From NCBI GenBank assembly GCA_026874595.1, contig CM049310.1, positions 42,473,558 to 42,537,557 on the forward strand: a DNA stretch of 64,000 nucleotides, in the 5' to 3' direction. Under the pieces are notes generated by a model. The model was not told the DNA's origin. It saw nothing but the letters and a program-made list of their open reading frames with translations, and did not search any database. This document shows, one piece after another, positions 1 through 9,829 of this stretch. Numbering within the stretch: the stretch's first letter is position 1; each line of letters starts with the position of its first letter. The DNA comes from Sipunculus nudus. Taxonomy: Eukaryota > Annelida > Sipuncula > Golfingiida > Sipunculidae. The translations under genes were made by a program, and so were the position numbers.

Positions 1-1900
1 TTGGCCTATCAGGATGGAGAACACTACTATCCTTATATCCATTGTTTGTCTGTTTGGCAAAAAAAGATGGAGAATAGTACTGTCCTGGTACCCATACGCA
101 ATTGACCAAATAAGCAGAAGTGGAATTGTTTGAAATTTGTTTATATAAAGGGGGCTTTGGTTTCCCAAATAAATCCTTCTGAATTTGGGTTTTGAAATTG
201 GGAGCTGGATTAAGGAATCAAACACGAAACCGAGGTTAAGTTTCCTAATTTACGAAATAAGCATTACGTAAACTATTAACCAATATCCTTTCAGCACGAT
301 TAAAGTAAAATTTGTGAATAATTTGGTCTATATCATGATTTGAATTTTTAAAGATAAAACTTTTACTTAAATAAGATTTATATGGGAAAGAATACATGAA
401 TATGGGAGTGCTTGTAATTAAAAGCGCTATATCTTCAATACAAATGAGTATCAGATCTAGCAGAACTTGTCGATCCTGCTGAATTTTCCGGATTTCGGAG
501 GAAAAAGAAAGAATTTTTTTAGTGGTAAATTTCTGGGAACAGGTTGATTCGTCCCCAAATCCATTTCGTTCTCGTCTCTTCGTCCAACCACTTGTTTCTC
601 CACAGGTCCGGTTCGCCCCCAGGAATGAGGTCATCGACCTGTTCGTCCTCATATTTGCAAAAATAGTGCCAGTTCGTCCACAGTATTGAATACCTATGTC
701 TCAACAAAACGGTATATCTGATCCCCCATACCTATGACGGGTATACATTTCAGGTATTTATTGATAAATATGAAGATTGTTTAAATGATTGAATAGTTTT
801 TATTATATACTTTCATGAGGAGTCAGTCTGTCTGTCTGTTTGTCAGTCTACTCAATTTCTTCTGCTTGCTGGTTCTTGCGTCCTACATAACGCCATTTAC
901 AGTCCACAGTTTTGCAATAATCCTTTTGAAACTTCTACATCCTATGTCTGATTCTAAGATATCGAAAAGTATTTTACATGTTCCGGATTTGGCCGCTAGA
1001 TGTCGCTGTATTTGAACCTCCATTAACATATTTTTTTGTTGCCATATCCGAAACTATAAACCTCATATGCATAAACTATAGCTTATTTTCTGCCGCCGAG
1101 TCTTCCCCGTACCCTGGTTAAGCCATAATGTCTCCATCTTGTGCACCTTTGTCAGTATATCTGTCTGTTTGTCGGATATTGTCAGCTATCAATGTTTCCA
1201 TCTTAGTATTTGTGATATATGTCGTTCGACAGGCCACAACGTTTCAACAATCGTTACACAATTGATAGAAACCTACAGTTTGTTCTTTCTCTCCATACCT
1301 GTCATGTTTGTGAACATGAGAAAATATACATGTTCCGGTCGTGTCATATCGAAGCTCACAAAGTCATATCACGCCTGTGATTTGGTTTTGGACGGTGTGA
1401 TAAATGTATATTATTTCATCCACCTCTAAATATCTTCTCCACTGCACGTGTATGACATGAATTTTTTGCACATAATCTGTGCACCCCATGACGTCTGATA
1501 TGTGTCAACGTACCCTATCCATTTGCTTGCATATTCCTCTGAAGTAATACATGTAGCTCGGTAACTGTTTAGTGCTAGCCCATATCAGTCGAACTATTAT
1601 AATAGCCCGCGCGTGTGCTCGGAATATCACATATCCGGAATGTTCTTCGTGCGGGATTGTCAAATACCTACCCTCCCCCACTCGTACCAGTATAAAACGT
1701 CTTACAATGTGCCTATACTCGCTCCCCTAACGTGTAGATATTTCGTAGGATAGGTATATTCTATACGTCTTGCAAATCTTTCTAATCATTGTACAGACGG
1801 ACGTATTTCCGCTATCTGTGCAACCTGACCAACGTGTTGGTTAATGTACATTAATATGGGGGCGTCCGTTCTTTAAATAGGCAACAATCAGTCCGTCATC
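1..1900. repeat. repeat-like DNA, no gene seen
   Basis: No convincing coding region. Two diverged segments near 810-1010 and 1130-1430 share runs of GTCTGTCTGTTTGTC-like sequence followed by similar cytosine/thymine-rich text, as in old interspersed repeats of animal genomes. Their open frames have low-complexity, hydrophobic translations and no promoter. A TATA-like TTTAAATAG lies at 1872-1880, upstream of the small ORF at 1953. Confidence 0.4.
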
Positions 1901-1952
1901 TGTTTTCATTCCTTACATTTCCGTGACTCAACGAGACGGCTCATACTCCGTC

Positions 1953-2093
1953 ATGTCTGAGATTCCGGTGAACAAACAGGTCAGGCGCAGGGGTTTTCAA
2001 GGTCGTTGTTTGGATAACGCTGACACATATGTCAAAAAATGCTTGTTTACCCGACGATGCACAGTCGCGTCACAGAACACATACTTGTTTTGA
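1953..2093 (+). CDS. possible 46-aa basic protein
   Basis: A short ATG-to-stop frame rich in Arg and Lys, containing QVRRRGFQGR. A TTTAAATAG element 75 bases upstream could place a start site near 1905. No family is recognised. The early codons contain AACAG|GTCAGG, a possible splice donor at 1978, so this might instead be the first exon of a longer gene. A chance ORF is equally possible. Confidence 0.25.
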   Translation: MSEIPVNKQVRRRGFQGRCLDNADTYVKKCLFTRRCTVASQNTYLF

Positions 2094-2670
2094 ATATTTA
2101 CAAACGCACAACACCATGCATGCCATATAATCATGACGTTGAAACCATGTCAATTTCGTTTTATTGATACATATAACACGACACATGTTTGCATGGATAC
2201 CATATTGTATTGTGTTATGATACAGTACAAGGGATCCACTTTTTTTGGTCCAGTAATCAACAATACATTCGTGTATATGTCAAAACATAAACAGTAAAAA
2301 ATAACATGTCAACCAGATCTATCTACGTTTTCACATTTAACAACGTCCAAACAATGACACCTTTAAATGTATCAGTATTAATCAAAGATATATGATCCAT
2401 AAACACGTATATATGACACGTATATATATATGAATATGCATATATTGTACAGCTTCAGTTTCTACAATCACATTAGCAACATGTGTAACACGTGTTACAT
2501 TAATCCTCCCTGCGTCATCACAATTCTGTGTCGCTGTCTGTATCACTGTCTCCAAATATGTTGTTCCCATGATGCATAAAGGAACAAATGATCCCTTTCC
2601 GGGCTATTCAGACCAATTCCCTTTTTTTATATCCTCACCGTATGTCCCGCACCAAATGCCTGAATACTAA

Positions 2671-2856
2671 TCATGAATAGTCCTGTGCGCTTCTGTTGAA
2701 AACAGGTTGGTCGAAAAGGTTATAAAAATTATCGTATACCTCATGGATGCGTAAAGCGATAGCGTCACCTATTTCGTGCAGTTCTTGTATGGCGGCGCGA
2801 AGGACGTATACAGCACCACGGACTATTCTGTTGTCGACCATGTCTGTGATTGACAT
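2671..2856 (-). CDS. possible 61-aa helical protein
   Basis: A small frame on the leftward strand, same orientation as its right neighbour. The translation is amphipathic and probably all-helical (RAAIQELHEIGDAIALRIHE), unlike the low-complexity shadows nearby. An AT-rich TATATATAAC lies about 30-40 bases before the ATG, giving a very short leader if used. No domain is recognised. It could be a real small gene or a chance ORF. Confidence 0.35.
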   Translation of the reverse strand: MSITDMVDNRIVRGAVYVLRAAIQELHEIGDAIALRIHEVYDNFYNLFDQPVFNRSAQDYS

Positions 2857-2977
2857 GACGTTTACTCTTCAGTGTGTCTTTATATTGTTATATATAAAAT
2901 GTTATTTATCTATTTATACCTTTTGTTGATGACCCAATATCAGCACAGACAGGAAACGTGGTATCACACGCACCAGT

Positions 2978-3946
2978 TTAACGAAAGAGAATTTTGGATG
3001 GATTGCTGAATAAACCAGCTGACGAGTTAGAAGACGTCGTGGTGACAGTCTTGTTAAATGGCGAAACGAAAGTCGTACTCGCGTTGAAAGGCTGACTGAA
3101 TATCGGACGTGACGTTTGTGGTGAACCAAATACCGTACTCGCGTTGAAAGGCTGACTGAATATTGGACGTGAAGTTTGTGGTGAACCAAATACCAATGAA
3201 GGGAACGTCACAGCTGCGTTAGATGATGTACCCAATGTGGCACCTGCGTTCGATGATGTGTTGCGTGTCGCTTCAGTGTTGATAGGTGTACCGCAGGTGG
3301 AATTTGCATTACCAAAGGACGCATTCTGACCAAACGAAAATCCCGCCGTAGATTTACCATCACTAGCGAAGTTAAATGCAGGCGTAGTCTCTGGATTATT
3401 TTCAGGTACGCGTGCCGGGCTATCAGCTACCCCTGGTTTTTTATCCAGTCTCATCGCCACGCAAATGTTTCCGATGTATTGTCCATCCACGGGGAACTGA
3501 CTGAATCCATCCCCATCTAAAATCCTCATTTCCACGTTACGCTTTTGGCACAGTTTTTGTGGCAGTAGTGCGATCAAGCGTGCTTTGATTAACTCTTGGG
3601 TGCTGGTGTCTTTTCGGGCGGCTCGGACCATGTCAGCCACAGTTGTGTTATTGCACACGAGTATCCGTTCGTCTTGGTAGTTGTACCTCACGGCGGGTGT
3701 CCCAACCAAAGGTTTGTCACCTCCATTACTCACGGGTACAATAACATCTGGCATGTGGCGGGGCTCGGCGTATACGAGAAACACGAAGAACTGGTCATCG
3801 CAAGATAGCCATTTCATGTATTTAGCCTTGTAATAACAATCCTCCATTGTATAATAAAACGATGACAGTCCTGCATTAACGACCATGTGTAACGTCGTTT
3901 CTTGTGGCACGGCCACGTTGTGCTCTTGAGTATCGTTTGCCATCAT
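2978..3946 (-). CDS. FG-repeat nucleoporin-like protein
   Basis: 322 aa. Residues 1-170 look folded. From about residue 180 to the end the chain is Ser/Thr/Asn/Gly-rich, low in charge and studded with FG, SFGQ, SFGN and FGSPQ motifs, the composition of FG nucleoporins that line the nuclear pore and bind transport receptors. A 20-residue unit (VFGSPQTSRPIFSQPFNAST type) occurs twice, matching a 60-bp DNA duplication. The start could be either of two adjacent ATGs. A TATA-like TATATAAT about 35 bases upstream supports it. The function as a pore or transport-receptor decoy is inferred from composition only; the N-terminal domain is not recognised. Confidence 0.75.
   Translation of the reverse strand: MMANDTQEHNVAVPQETTLHMVVNAGLSSFYYTMEDCYYKAKYMKWLSCDDQFFVFLVYAEPRHMPDVIVPVSNGGDKPLVGTPAVRYNYQDERILVCNNTTVADMVRAARKDTSTQELIKARLIALLPQKLCQKRNVEMRILDGDGFSQFPVDGQYIGNICVAMRLDKKPGVADSPARVPENNPETTPAFNFASDGKSTAGFSFGQNASFGNANSTCGTPINTEATRNTSSNAGATLGTSSNAAVTFPSLVFGSPQTSRPIFSQPFNASTVFGSPQTSRPIFSQPFNASTTFVSPFNKTVTTTSSNSSAGLFSNPSKILFR
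3074..3193. repeat. 60-bp tandem duplication in FG gene
   Basis: Two near-identical 60-bp units (3074-3133 and 3134-3193), differing at a few positions, encode the doubled FGSPQ/FSQPF block of the FG-repeat protein. Confidence 0.85.
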
Positions 3947-4115
3947 GTTGCCAACTGTCTAGACTGTAGACAAACGCACCATTATTATATATTTCTTACG
4001 CAGGCACGTGATCGGTATTGACAAATAGTTTGGTGTCACATGAACCCAATATTTGATAAACAGATTGTAAAGAAAACAACATGTATTGCTGGGATTTAAG
4101 GCATTTATAAAGATC

Positions 4116-4283
4116 GTCTGTGACGTCACACTTTTCATCAGCCAATCAAATCAAGTACCTGTTCATGATAACAGAAGAAACTCATGTACAAAAAAGCATG
4201 TAGTCCCTGTGGCGCAATCGGTTAGCGCGTCCGGCTGTTAATCGGGAGGTTGGTGGTTCGAACCCACCCAGGGACGTTATACA
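4116..4283. repeat. left copy of tRNA-Asn-containing direct repeat
   Basis: About 85 bases upstream of the tRNA (TGACGTCACAC, CATCAGCCAATCAAATCAAG, CCTGTTCATGATAACA and so on), the tRNA itself and 7 bases after it recur at 63267-63438 in the same orientation, with a few substitutions and small indels. The two copies are 59 kb apart. Confidence 0.85.
4203..4276 (+). tRNA. tRNA-Asn (GTT)
   Basis: A complete cloverleaf: acceptor GTCCCTG pairs with CAGGGAC, the D-arm is GGCGCAATCGGTTAGCGC, the anticodon loop is CTGTTAA (anticodon GTT), and the T-arm is GGTGGTTCGAACCCACC. Internal A and B boxes are intact and no CCA is encoded, as usual in eukaryotes. It lies between two leftward genes. Confidence 0.95.
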
Positions 4284-4287
4284 TGTT

Positions 4288-5517
4288 TTATGTCCCTATG
4301 CCACCCGTTCCTGTTTTTCTTCGTCCAGAGTCTTGCCTGCGAACAAACGGGGAGTAAGTGCACATGGTGCCAGACAGGTCCCTGAGTGGGTAGTCTTCGA
4401 TAATGTACCCAAGCAACTTTGAAACCTGCCAAGCCGCCAACGATATCGTTGTCGCAGTGTCGGTTTGTATCTTAGCAACGTACCCGCAGGCTCCGACATC
4501 AACATGTTTTAAAGACCCGTAAAACGTGACTGTCCCATCAGGATGCATTGACAAGTGCAAAACATGGTCATCGTCACAAACCCACCGTTCATAGAGAAAC
4601 ATTGCGGTGACGCTGCGGTTTTCTCGTTGAGCAATCAACAGCAAAGCGTTGAGATTGCTACTCAGAAATTCGTCCTCAAACATGACTAGCATACCCGGCA
4701 CGTTTAACACATTGTGACTTTCTGTCTCACATTCGTAACTTTCACGGGCACCCGTCTTCGCCTGTCGCACTGCCTGTTCTCCTACCATCTTGTGTTCACA
4801 AGACACAGCAAGAGGCCTCCATGGCGTGCAGATAAAGCATACTTTCTGGTAATCGGATATCACGTTATCCAGAAGCTGGCACAGTTCCACTGTTGTCAGG
4901 GAGATCGCAGTTTCGTGGTCAACCACAACGTCTCCCTTAAATGATTCGTTGTTCTTGTCTAAGCGCGCGTGGAACGAGACTGTACCAAATGTGTCCATTG
5001 TGATATGCACAGATTCACCAAGTCCCTCATCAATGTCGTATATCCAGCCTGTAACACTGCCGCCTACTTTTAGGGCCTCATTGAGTAACAGGTCTAAATA
5101 TTTGGCAAGTTTTTTCCACACGAAAACCCAACCTCCGACGTGTACGTGCTCTGTGCCTTGTTCCAAAATTACAGTATCGCCTCGGACGGCCCACGGCCTC
5201 CATTTGAAACATTTGCCCTGCCCTACTTGATATGTTATAACCTTTGCGAACTGTTCCGTCAGTTCCGTCTCGTCACACGTGGGGCAGTACCACTTGAACG
5301 TGACACGGTCGTCGGGGACTGTAATGCCCGGAGATGTTTGACATTTCTGGCACGCTCTCACAAGTATGCGTTCTCGCCACTGCAATCCCATCTCTCGCAA
5401 CCTGTCCTGAAAGTACGTCCCGTCTGACGGTTCGTATCTCCCCGGGTTGCGGGGCCGACCTGCGTCAGGACTCGGGATCTCCGGGGAACTGCATCGGTCT
5501 CCACATGTATTCCCCAT
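4288..5517 (-). CDS. zinc-ribbon tandem-domain protein, paralogue 1
   Basis: 409 aa, first of three adjacent paralogues. Near residue 55 a CQKC pair and a CPTC pair, about 20 residues apart and followed by an ELTE segment, form a zinc-ribbon-like site. After it comes a beta-rich region ending with a predicted helix (LTTVELCQLLDNVISDYQKV). The second half repeats this module (MHPDGTVTFYGSLK, VSKLLGYIIEDYPLRDLSGT) but has lost the second zinc ribbon that the other two copies keep. The start MGNTCGD lies 31 bases downstream of a TATATAAA box, which fixes it. The family is not recognised; a regulatory or structural viral role is possible. Confidence 0.8.
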   Translation of the reverse strand: MGNTCGDRCSSPEIPSPDAGRPRNPGRYEPSDGTYFQDRLREMGLQWRERILVRACQKCQTSPGITVPDDRVTFKWYCPTCDETELTEQFAKVITYQVGQGKCFKWRPWAVRGDTVILEQGTEHVHVGGWVFVWKKLAKYLDLLLNEALKVGGSVTGWIYDIDEGLGESVHITMDTFGTVSFHARLDKNNESFKGDVVVDHETAISLTTVELCQLLDNVISDYQKVCFICTPWRPLAVSCEHKMVGEQAVRQAKTGARESYECETESHNVLNVPGMLVMFEDEFLSSNLNALLLIAQRENRSVTAMFLYERWVCDDDHVLHLSMHPDGTVTFYGSLKHVDVGACGYVAKIQTDTATTISLAAWQVSKLLGYIIEDYPLRDLSGTMCTYSPFVRRQDSGRRKTGTGGIGT

Positions 5518-5547
5518 CTTGTCTGAACGGCTGTGCCTGGAACGCCG

Positions 5548-5557
5548 TTTTATATAC
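5548..5557 (-). promoter_or_regulatory. TATA box of paralogue 1
   Basis: CGTATATAAAAC on the leftward strand, about 31-40 bases before the ATG at 5517. The paralogue at 7328 has the same element at the same distance, so the placement is conserved. Confidence 0.65.
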
Positions 5558-5795
5558 GTACAGTCTCCTCAGCAATCAGCACCTCCCCCCCCCCCCTTTG
5601 ATACCCATGTGGGTTTGTTATTGTACGTGCCCCGTGTATCACCAGAACAGCGGGTGGCATGACGGATATATGTATATGTACAAACGTGTACGGTACCTGC
5701 AGGTTTCGATAACACGTCCGGTGTACGAGATCATATGACAACATTCCGCGTTTTCAACTGGCCTCATCCATTTGCCCTTCTTCGTCTTCTTCAGC

Positions 5796-7328
5796 CTAAG
5801 TGTTCTCAGAAAACAACCGAGGGTAGGTGTACATCGTACCCGACAAATCTTTCGGCGGGTAGTTACTGATCACACACTCCAGTAATGATACAACATCCCA
5901 TGCCTTGAGCGGTATCGCATTCAAAGTGTCGGTTTGTATCATCGTCTGTATCTCGTCGCGGAAGTTGATATACAGCGTTTCCAAAGGTCCATAAAACGTT
6001 ACGGTACCGTCTGGGTCCATCGAGATGTGAAGGTCGTGCACTTGATCATGGTTTATCCGATTATAGCGGAACACTGCGTTCATACGACAGTTTTCCTTTT
6101 GAGCGGCCAGGAGCAAAACGTCTAAATCGCCGGTCAGAATATTATCCTCCAACATGGCGAGCATTCCTGGTACTTGTACCTCGTCTTCTGTTACGAGCGT
6201 GACTTTGTCTTTGAAACGCAGATACGGTTTCCATCTAAGGTGTATCCACCAATCCCAGGGGGGTTTGCAGTATACCCAAATCGAGGTGTCGGTGCCATGC
6301 GGTAGGAAGTCGATTGTTCTCTCACGTGTGAACAGATACTCCAACTCACTCTGGTCGCATATAGGGCAGTATTCCTGTACGCCATCAAACACATTTACAT
6401 AATCCGGGTTGCACGTCTTGCAGGGAATCACTATCATCTTCTCGCGGTCGTAAAACATATCATACCCTCGTACATTATATCGAAAGAACATGCCGTCAGA
6501 AGGTACGACACCGTCTGATGGTCCGACCTCACTGTCAACACCAGCTTCAGTAGTATCACCCGTGTTCGCGTGGGCATGCTGCCCTGGGGATTCCGTCACT
6601 GTGTTTACGATGTTGTCATAAGACACCGCCGGAGGTTTCTTGCCGTAAATGACTACATTCTGGTAATCGGTGATCACGTGTTCCAACAGCTGGAACAGTA
6701 CTTCTGTCGTCAGCGATATCGCTTTCTCCTTGTGGACCGCCACCTGCATGGTGAAACACGCGTCGTCCTTGTTAATGCGGTCAAAGAATGACACAGTGCC
6801 GTAGGGGTCCATCTGGATATACAAGGACTCACAGATACCCGGAAAACGTCGGTATATCCAACCGGTCACGCTGCGGTTCGCTTTTTGAGCCTCGCATAGA
6901 ATCATGTCGAGATGTCCAACCAGGGCCCGCAACACGGAACCGAAGCCTTCCACGTGGATTGTCTTGTCTCCGTGTCGAAACAACACTGTATCTTCTGGAC
7001 GTAACAACGGTCTCCACGTAAACGTTATCCCTTGCCCCAAATCGTAGGTTTTCTCGTTTGTGAACAGTGCCATCACTTCTGTCTCTTGACACGTGGGGCA
7101 ATATATCCTTGCATGGTCGTGGTTGGAACGGTAAAGGTAATCGTCTGCACACATTGAGCATTTGTCTACAATTATGTGTTGTTCCCGCCACCTGACTCCC
7201 CTTTGTCGTAACACGTTACCAAAGAAAGCCCCGCCGGATGGCGCGAAACGGTAAGTGTTACCCGGAGGACCAGTGAAAATACTGATAACCTCCTGGCGAT
7301 GGCGTGTGTCTGCACGGAGGCCCCCCAT
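5796..7328 (-). CDS. zinc-ribbon tandem-domain protein, paralogue 2
   Basis: 510 aa from MGGLRADT. The frame stays open to 7385, but a TATA box at 7358-7367 makes the start at 7328 the likely one. Two copies of one module are present. Module A has CSMC...CPTC, a WRP.L..EDTV.F segment, a DPYGTVSF strand pair and a helix LTTEVLFQLLEHVITDY. Module B has CKTC...CPIC, WKPYLRFKDKV, DPDGTVTFYGPL and VVSLLECVISNYP. The linker is low-complexity (STEAGVD-type). It is about 70% or more identical to paralogue 3 by eye. Function unknown; the zinc sites suggest nucleic-acid or protein binding. Confidence 0.85.
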   Translation of the reverse strand: MGGLRADTRHRQEVISIFTGPPGNTYRFAPSGGAFFGNVLRQRGVRWREQHIIVDKCSMCADDYLYRSNHDHARIYCPTCQETEVMALFTNEKTYDLGQGITFTWRPLLRPEDTVLFRHGDKTIHVEGFGSVLRALVGHLDMILCEAQKANRSVTGWIYRRFPGICESLYIQMDPYGTVSFFDRINKDDACFTMQVAVHKEKAISLTTEVLFQLLEHVITDYQNVVIYGKKPPAVSYDNIVNTVTESPGQHAHANTGDTTEAGVDSEVGPSDGVVPSDGMFFRYNVRGYDMFYDREKMIVIPCKTCNPDYVNVFDGVQEYCPICDQSELEYLFTRERTIDFLPHGTDTSIWVYCKPPWDWWIHLRWKPYLRFKDKVTLVTEDEVQVPGMLAMLEDNILTGDLDVLLLAAQKENCRMNAVFRYNRINHDQVHDLHISMDPDGTVTFYGPLETLYINFRDEIQTMIQTDTLNAIPLKAWDVVSLLECVISNYPPKDLSGTMYTYPRLFSENT

Positions 7329-7357
7329 CGTATATGCCCAGCGCTGCCTGGGACAGC

Positions 7358-7367
7358 GTTTATATAC
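7358..7367 (-). promoter_or_regulatory. TATA box of paralogue 2
   Basis: ACGTATATAAACG on the leftward strand, 30-39 bases before the chosen ATG at 7328. A GTCACGTG E-box-like element follows further upstream near 7456. Confidence 0.65.
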
Positions 7368-7634
7368 GTGGCGTCTCCTCAACAACCCGCTCCACTCTCC
7401 AACTCAACATCACTGTCCCGCCGTCACTAAATATATAGACCTCGTCATATGTGAGTCACGTGCTCCAGAGTTGTTCCACATAATCTGCTGAAACATGTGG
7501 TTCACGACACGTCTCAGATTACGCAAGGCCTCACCTTCACCTCCGATGAACCGTCTGCCGCATGCTGTGTAACATATTTCGTGTGCACAAATGTGTACAT
7601 TACATACTGGTTCCGATATGACTCCCCCCCGTGA

Positions 7635-9212
7635 TTAATGGTCTTCATTTATCTCCTCATCATCGTCAGCATCGTCATCATCCATCTGCTCTTCTTCGTA
7701 CTTTTCAACCTCAGTTTTCTCAGGGAACAACCGAGGATAAGTGTACATCGTACCCGACAAGTCTCTCGGCGGGTAGTGCCTGATCATTGTGTTAAGTAAT
7801 GATACAAGATCCCAGGCCTTGATCGATAGCGCATTCAAAATGTCGGTTTGTATGGTCTCCTGTACCCCGTCGGTGTCGAAGATATACCGCGTTACCAAAG
7901 GTCCATAAAACGTTATCGTACCGTCCGGGTCCATCGAAAGTTGAAGGTCGTGCACTTGATTATACCTTTTTCGATTATAGCGGAACAGTGCGTTTATGCG
8001 GCAGTTTTCCTTTTGAGCGGCCAGGAGCAAAACGTCTAAATCACCGGTCAGATTATTATCCTCCAGCATGGCGAGTATTCCTGGTATTTGAACATCTTTG
8101 TTCTGTCCTATCAACCCTACCCTGCCCTTGAAACGCCTGTACGGTTCCCAGAGAAAATGTATCCAATCAGATTCGGGAGTGGAAGACGGTAGGAAGTTGA
8201 AGAATTCCTCACATGTGAACAGATACTCCAACTCACTCTGGTCGCATATAGGGCAGTATTCCCGTACGTCATCAAACACACTTTCGTTATCCGGGTTGCA
8301 CCTCGCGCACTGTATCACTACCATCTTCTCGCGGTCGTAAAGTATGTCATATCCTCGTACATGACCTCGAAAGAACCTGCCGTCAAAAGGTACGACACCG
8401 TCTGATGGTCCGGCCACACTGTCAACACCCGCTTCAGTAGTATCACCCGTGTTCGCGTGGGCATGCTGCCCTGGATATCCCGGCACTGCGTCTACAATGT
8501 TGTCATAAGACACCGCCGGAGGATTCCAGCTGTAAATGGTTACATCCTGGTAATCGGTGATCACGTGCTCCAACAATTGGAACAGTACTTCTGTCGTCAG
8601 CGATATCGTCTCATCCCTGTGGGCCGCCACCTGCATTGTGAAACGCGCGTCATCCTTGTAAATGCGGTCGTAGAATGACACAGTGCCATACGGGTCCATC
8701 TGGATATGCAAAGATTTACATATACCGGAGACATTAGGGTATATCCAACCGGTCAAGCTGCGGTTAGCCTTTTGAGCATCAGACAGCATCCTGTCGAGAT
8801 GTCCGACCAGGGCCCGCAACACGGAACCGAAGCCTTCCACGTGGATTGTCTTGTCTCTATGTCGAAACAACACTGTATCTCCATGACGTAACAACGGCCG
8901 CCACCTGAACGTTATCCCTTGCCCCAAATCGTAGGTTTTCTCGGTTGTGAGCAGTGCCCTCAGTTCTGTCTCTTGACACGTGGGGCAGTATAACCTGCCC
9001 CGTCTGTTGTGATGGTACAGGTAATCGTCTGCACACATTGAGCATTTGTCCACAACTATGTGTTCTTCTCGCCACGTCACCCCCCTCCGTCGTAACCGGT
9101 TACTAAAGAAATTCCCGTCGGAAGGCGCGTAACCGTAACTGTTACCCGGTGGACCAGTGAAAAGACCGACTACATCCCGGCGATGGCGTGAGTGTGCACA
9201 GCGGTCCCCCAT
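7635..9212 (-). CDS. zinc-ribbon tandem-domain protein, paralogue 3
   Basis: 525 aa from MGDRCAHS, aligning with the starts of the other two copies (MGNTCGDR, MGGLRADT); the frame is open upstream to 9245 without support. It has the same two-module layout: CSMC/CPTC then CARC/CPIC, each followed by the DP.GT..F beta pair and a C-terminal helix. It is closest to paralogue 2 and carries an extra acidic tail (MDDDDADDDEEINEDH). No close TATA box is seen. Tandem duplication with acidic-tail gain and, in copy 1, domain loss suggests rapid divergence within the array. Confidence 0.85.
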   Translation of the reverse strand: MGDRCAHSRHRRDVVGLFTGPPGNSYGYAPSDGNFFSNRLRRRGVTWREEHIVVDKCSMCADDYLYHHNRRGRLYCPTCQETELRALLTTEKTYDLGQGITFRWRPLLRHGDTVLFRHRDKTIHVEGFGSVLRALVGHLDRMLSDAQKANRSLTGWIYPNVSGICKSLHIQMDPYGTVSFYDRIYKDDARFTMQVAAHRDETISLTTEVLFQLLEHVITDYQDVTIYSWNPPAVSYDNIVDAVPGYPGQHAHANTGDTTEAGVDSVAGPSDGVVPFDGRFFRGHVRGYDILYDREKMVVIQCARCNPDNESVFDDVREYCPICDQSELEYLFTCEEFFNFLPSSTPESDWIHFLWEPYRRFKGRVGLIGQNKDVQIPGILAMLEDNNLTGDLDVLLLAAQKENCRINALFRYNRKRYNQVHDLQLSMDPDGTITFYGPLVTRYIFDTDGVQETIQTDILNALSIKAWDLVSLLNTMIRHYPPRDLSGTMYTYPRLFPEKTEVEKYEEEQMDDDDADDDEEINEDH

Positions 9213-9455
9213 CGTGTACGCTGGACGCTGCTTGGCAATTAACAATCGTTGTCGATCACGCAGAGCCTGACACCAGACCGTGGATACTTGTTAACCCAAA
9301 TAATGTTACATATATGAGACACGGCAGGGCTTGAATGACATGTGTGAGTCACGTGTGCCCACATAGTTCATAAGAAATACGATGACGCATTCCTTGTTTT
9401 TGTTTCGTGTCCCTTTTATTACATAAGTGTCATAATGTCCGGGTCTGATGTGAAA

Positions 9456-9566
9456 GTCCCCGTGGCGTAACGGGCTAATTCAAACTTTCCTACCTGGACC
9501 AATAGTTTGTACTTGCAGTTCCGGCAAGGTTAAGTTCGGATCCGGGTTCGAATCCCGGCGGTGACA
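9456..9566 (+). tRNA. tRNA-like element, anticodon unclear
   Basis: The ends match a tRNA: GTCCCCG pairs with CGGTGAC with one mismatch, the 5' part reads TGGCGTAACGGGCTAA (A-box-like), and the T-arm CCGGG-TTCGAAT-CCCGG is perfect. At 111 nt it is too long for a plain tRNA. The middle contains CAAACT...AGTTTG, which can pair. It may be an intron-containing tRNA, a tRNA pseudogene or the head of a tRNA-derived SINE. Confidence 0.45.
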
Positions 9567-9714
9567 TTCACTTTTGTCTAATATATATTTCATATACGTG
9601 TGTGTCGGTTGAAATTAATGTTTATGAGGTAAATATACAAAACATCCCTCACGTATCTGCAAGATCAACAACAGATATTTCGTGGTGTTACGATTATGTA
9701 TATAATACATAATA

Positions 9715-9745
9715 ATATGTTAATATATATATATATATATATACA
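9715..9745. repeat. AT microsatellite
   Basis: A run of TA dinucleotides within an AT-rich stretch between the tRNA-like element and the regulatory region. Confidence 0.8.
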
Positions 9746-9829
9746 TATCTCATTGTGTTCAGATGACAACAGATAAGGCAACCCGGGACGAACCCGAGGT
9801 CGCATGACTCATCAATACGTGTTATCCAA

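Noticed and set aside
815-1429. Two small + strand frames (66 and 96 aa)
   Set aside because: They lie in repeat-like GTCTGT text, have hydrophobic low-complexity translations and no promoter or homologous pair.
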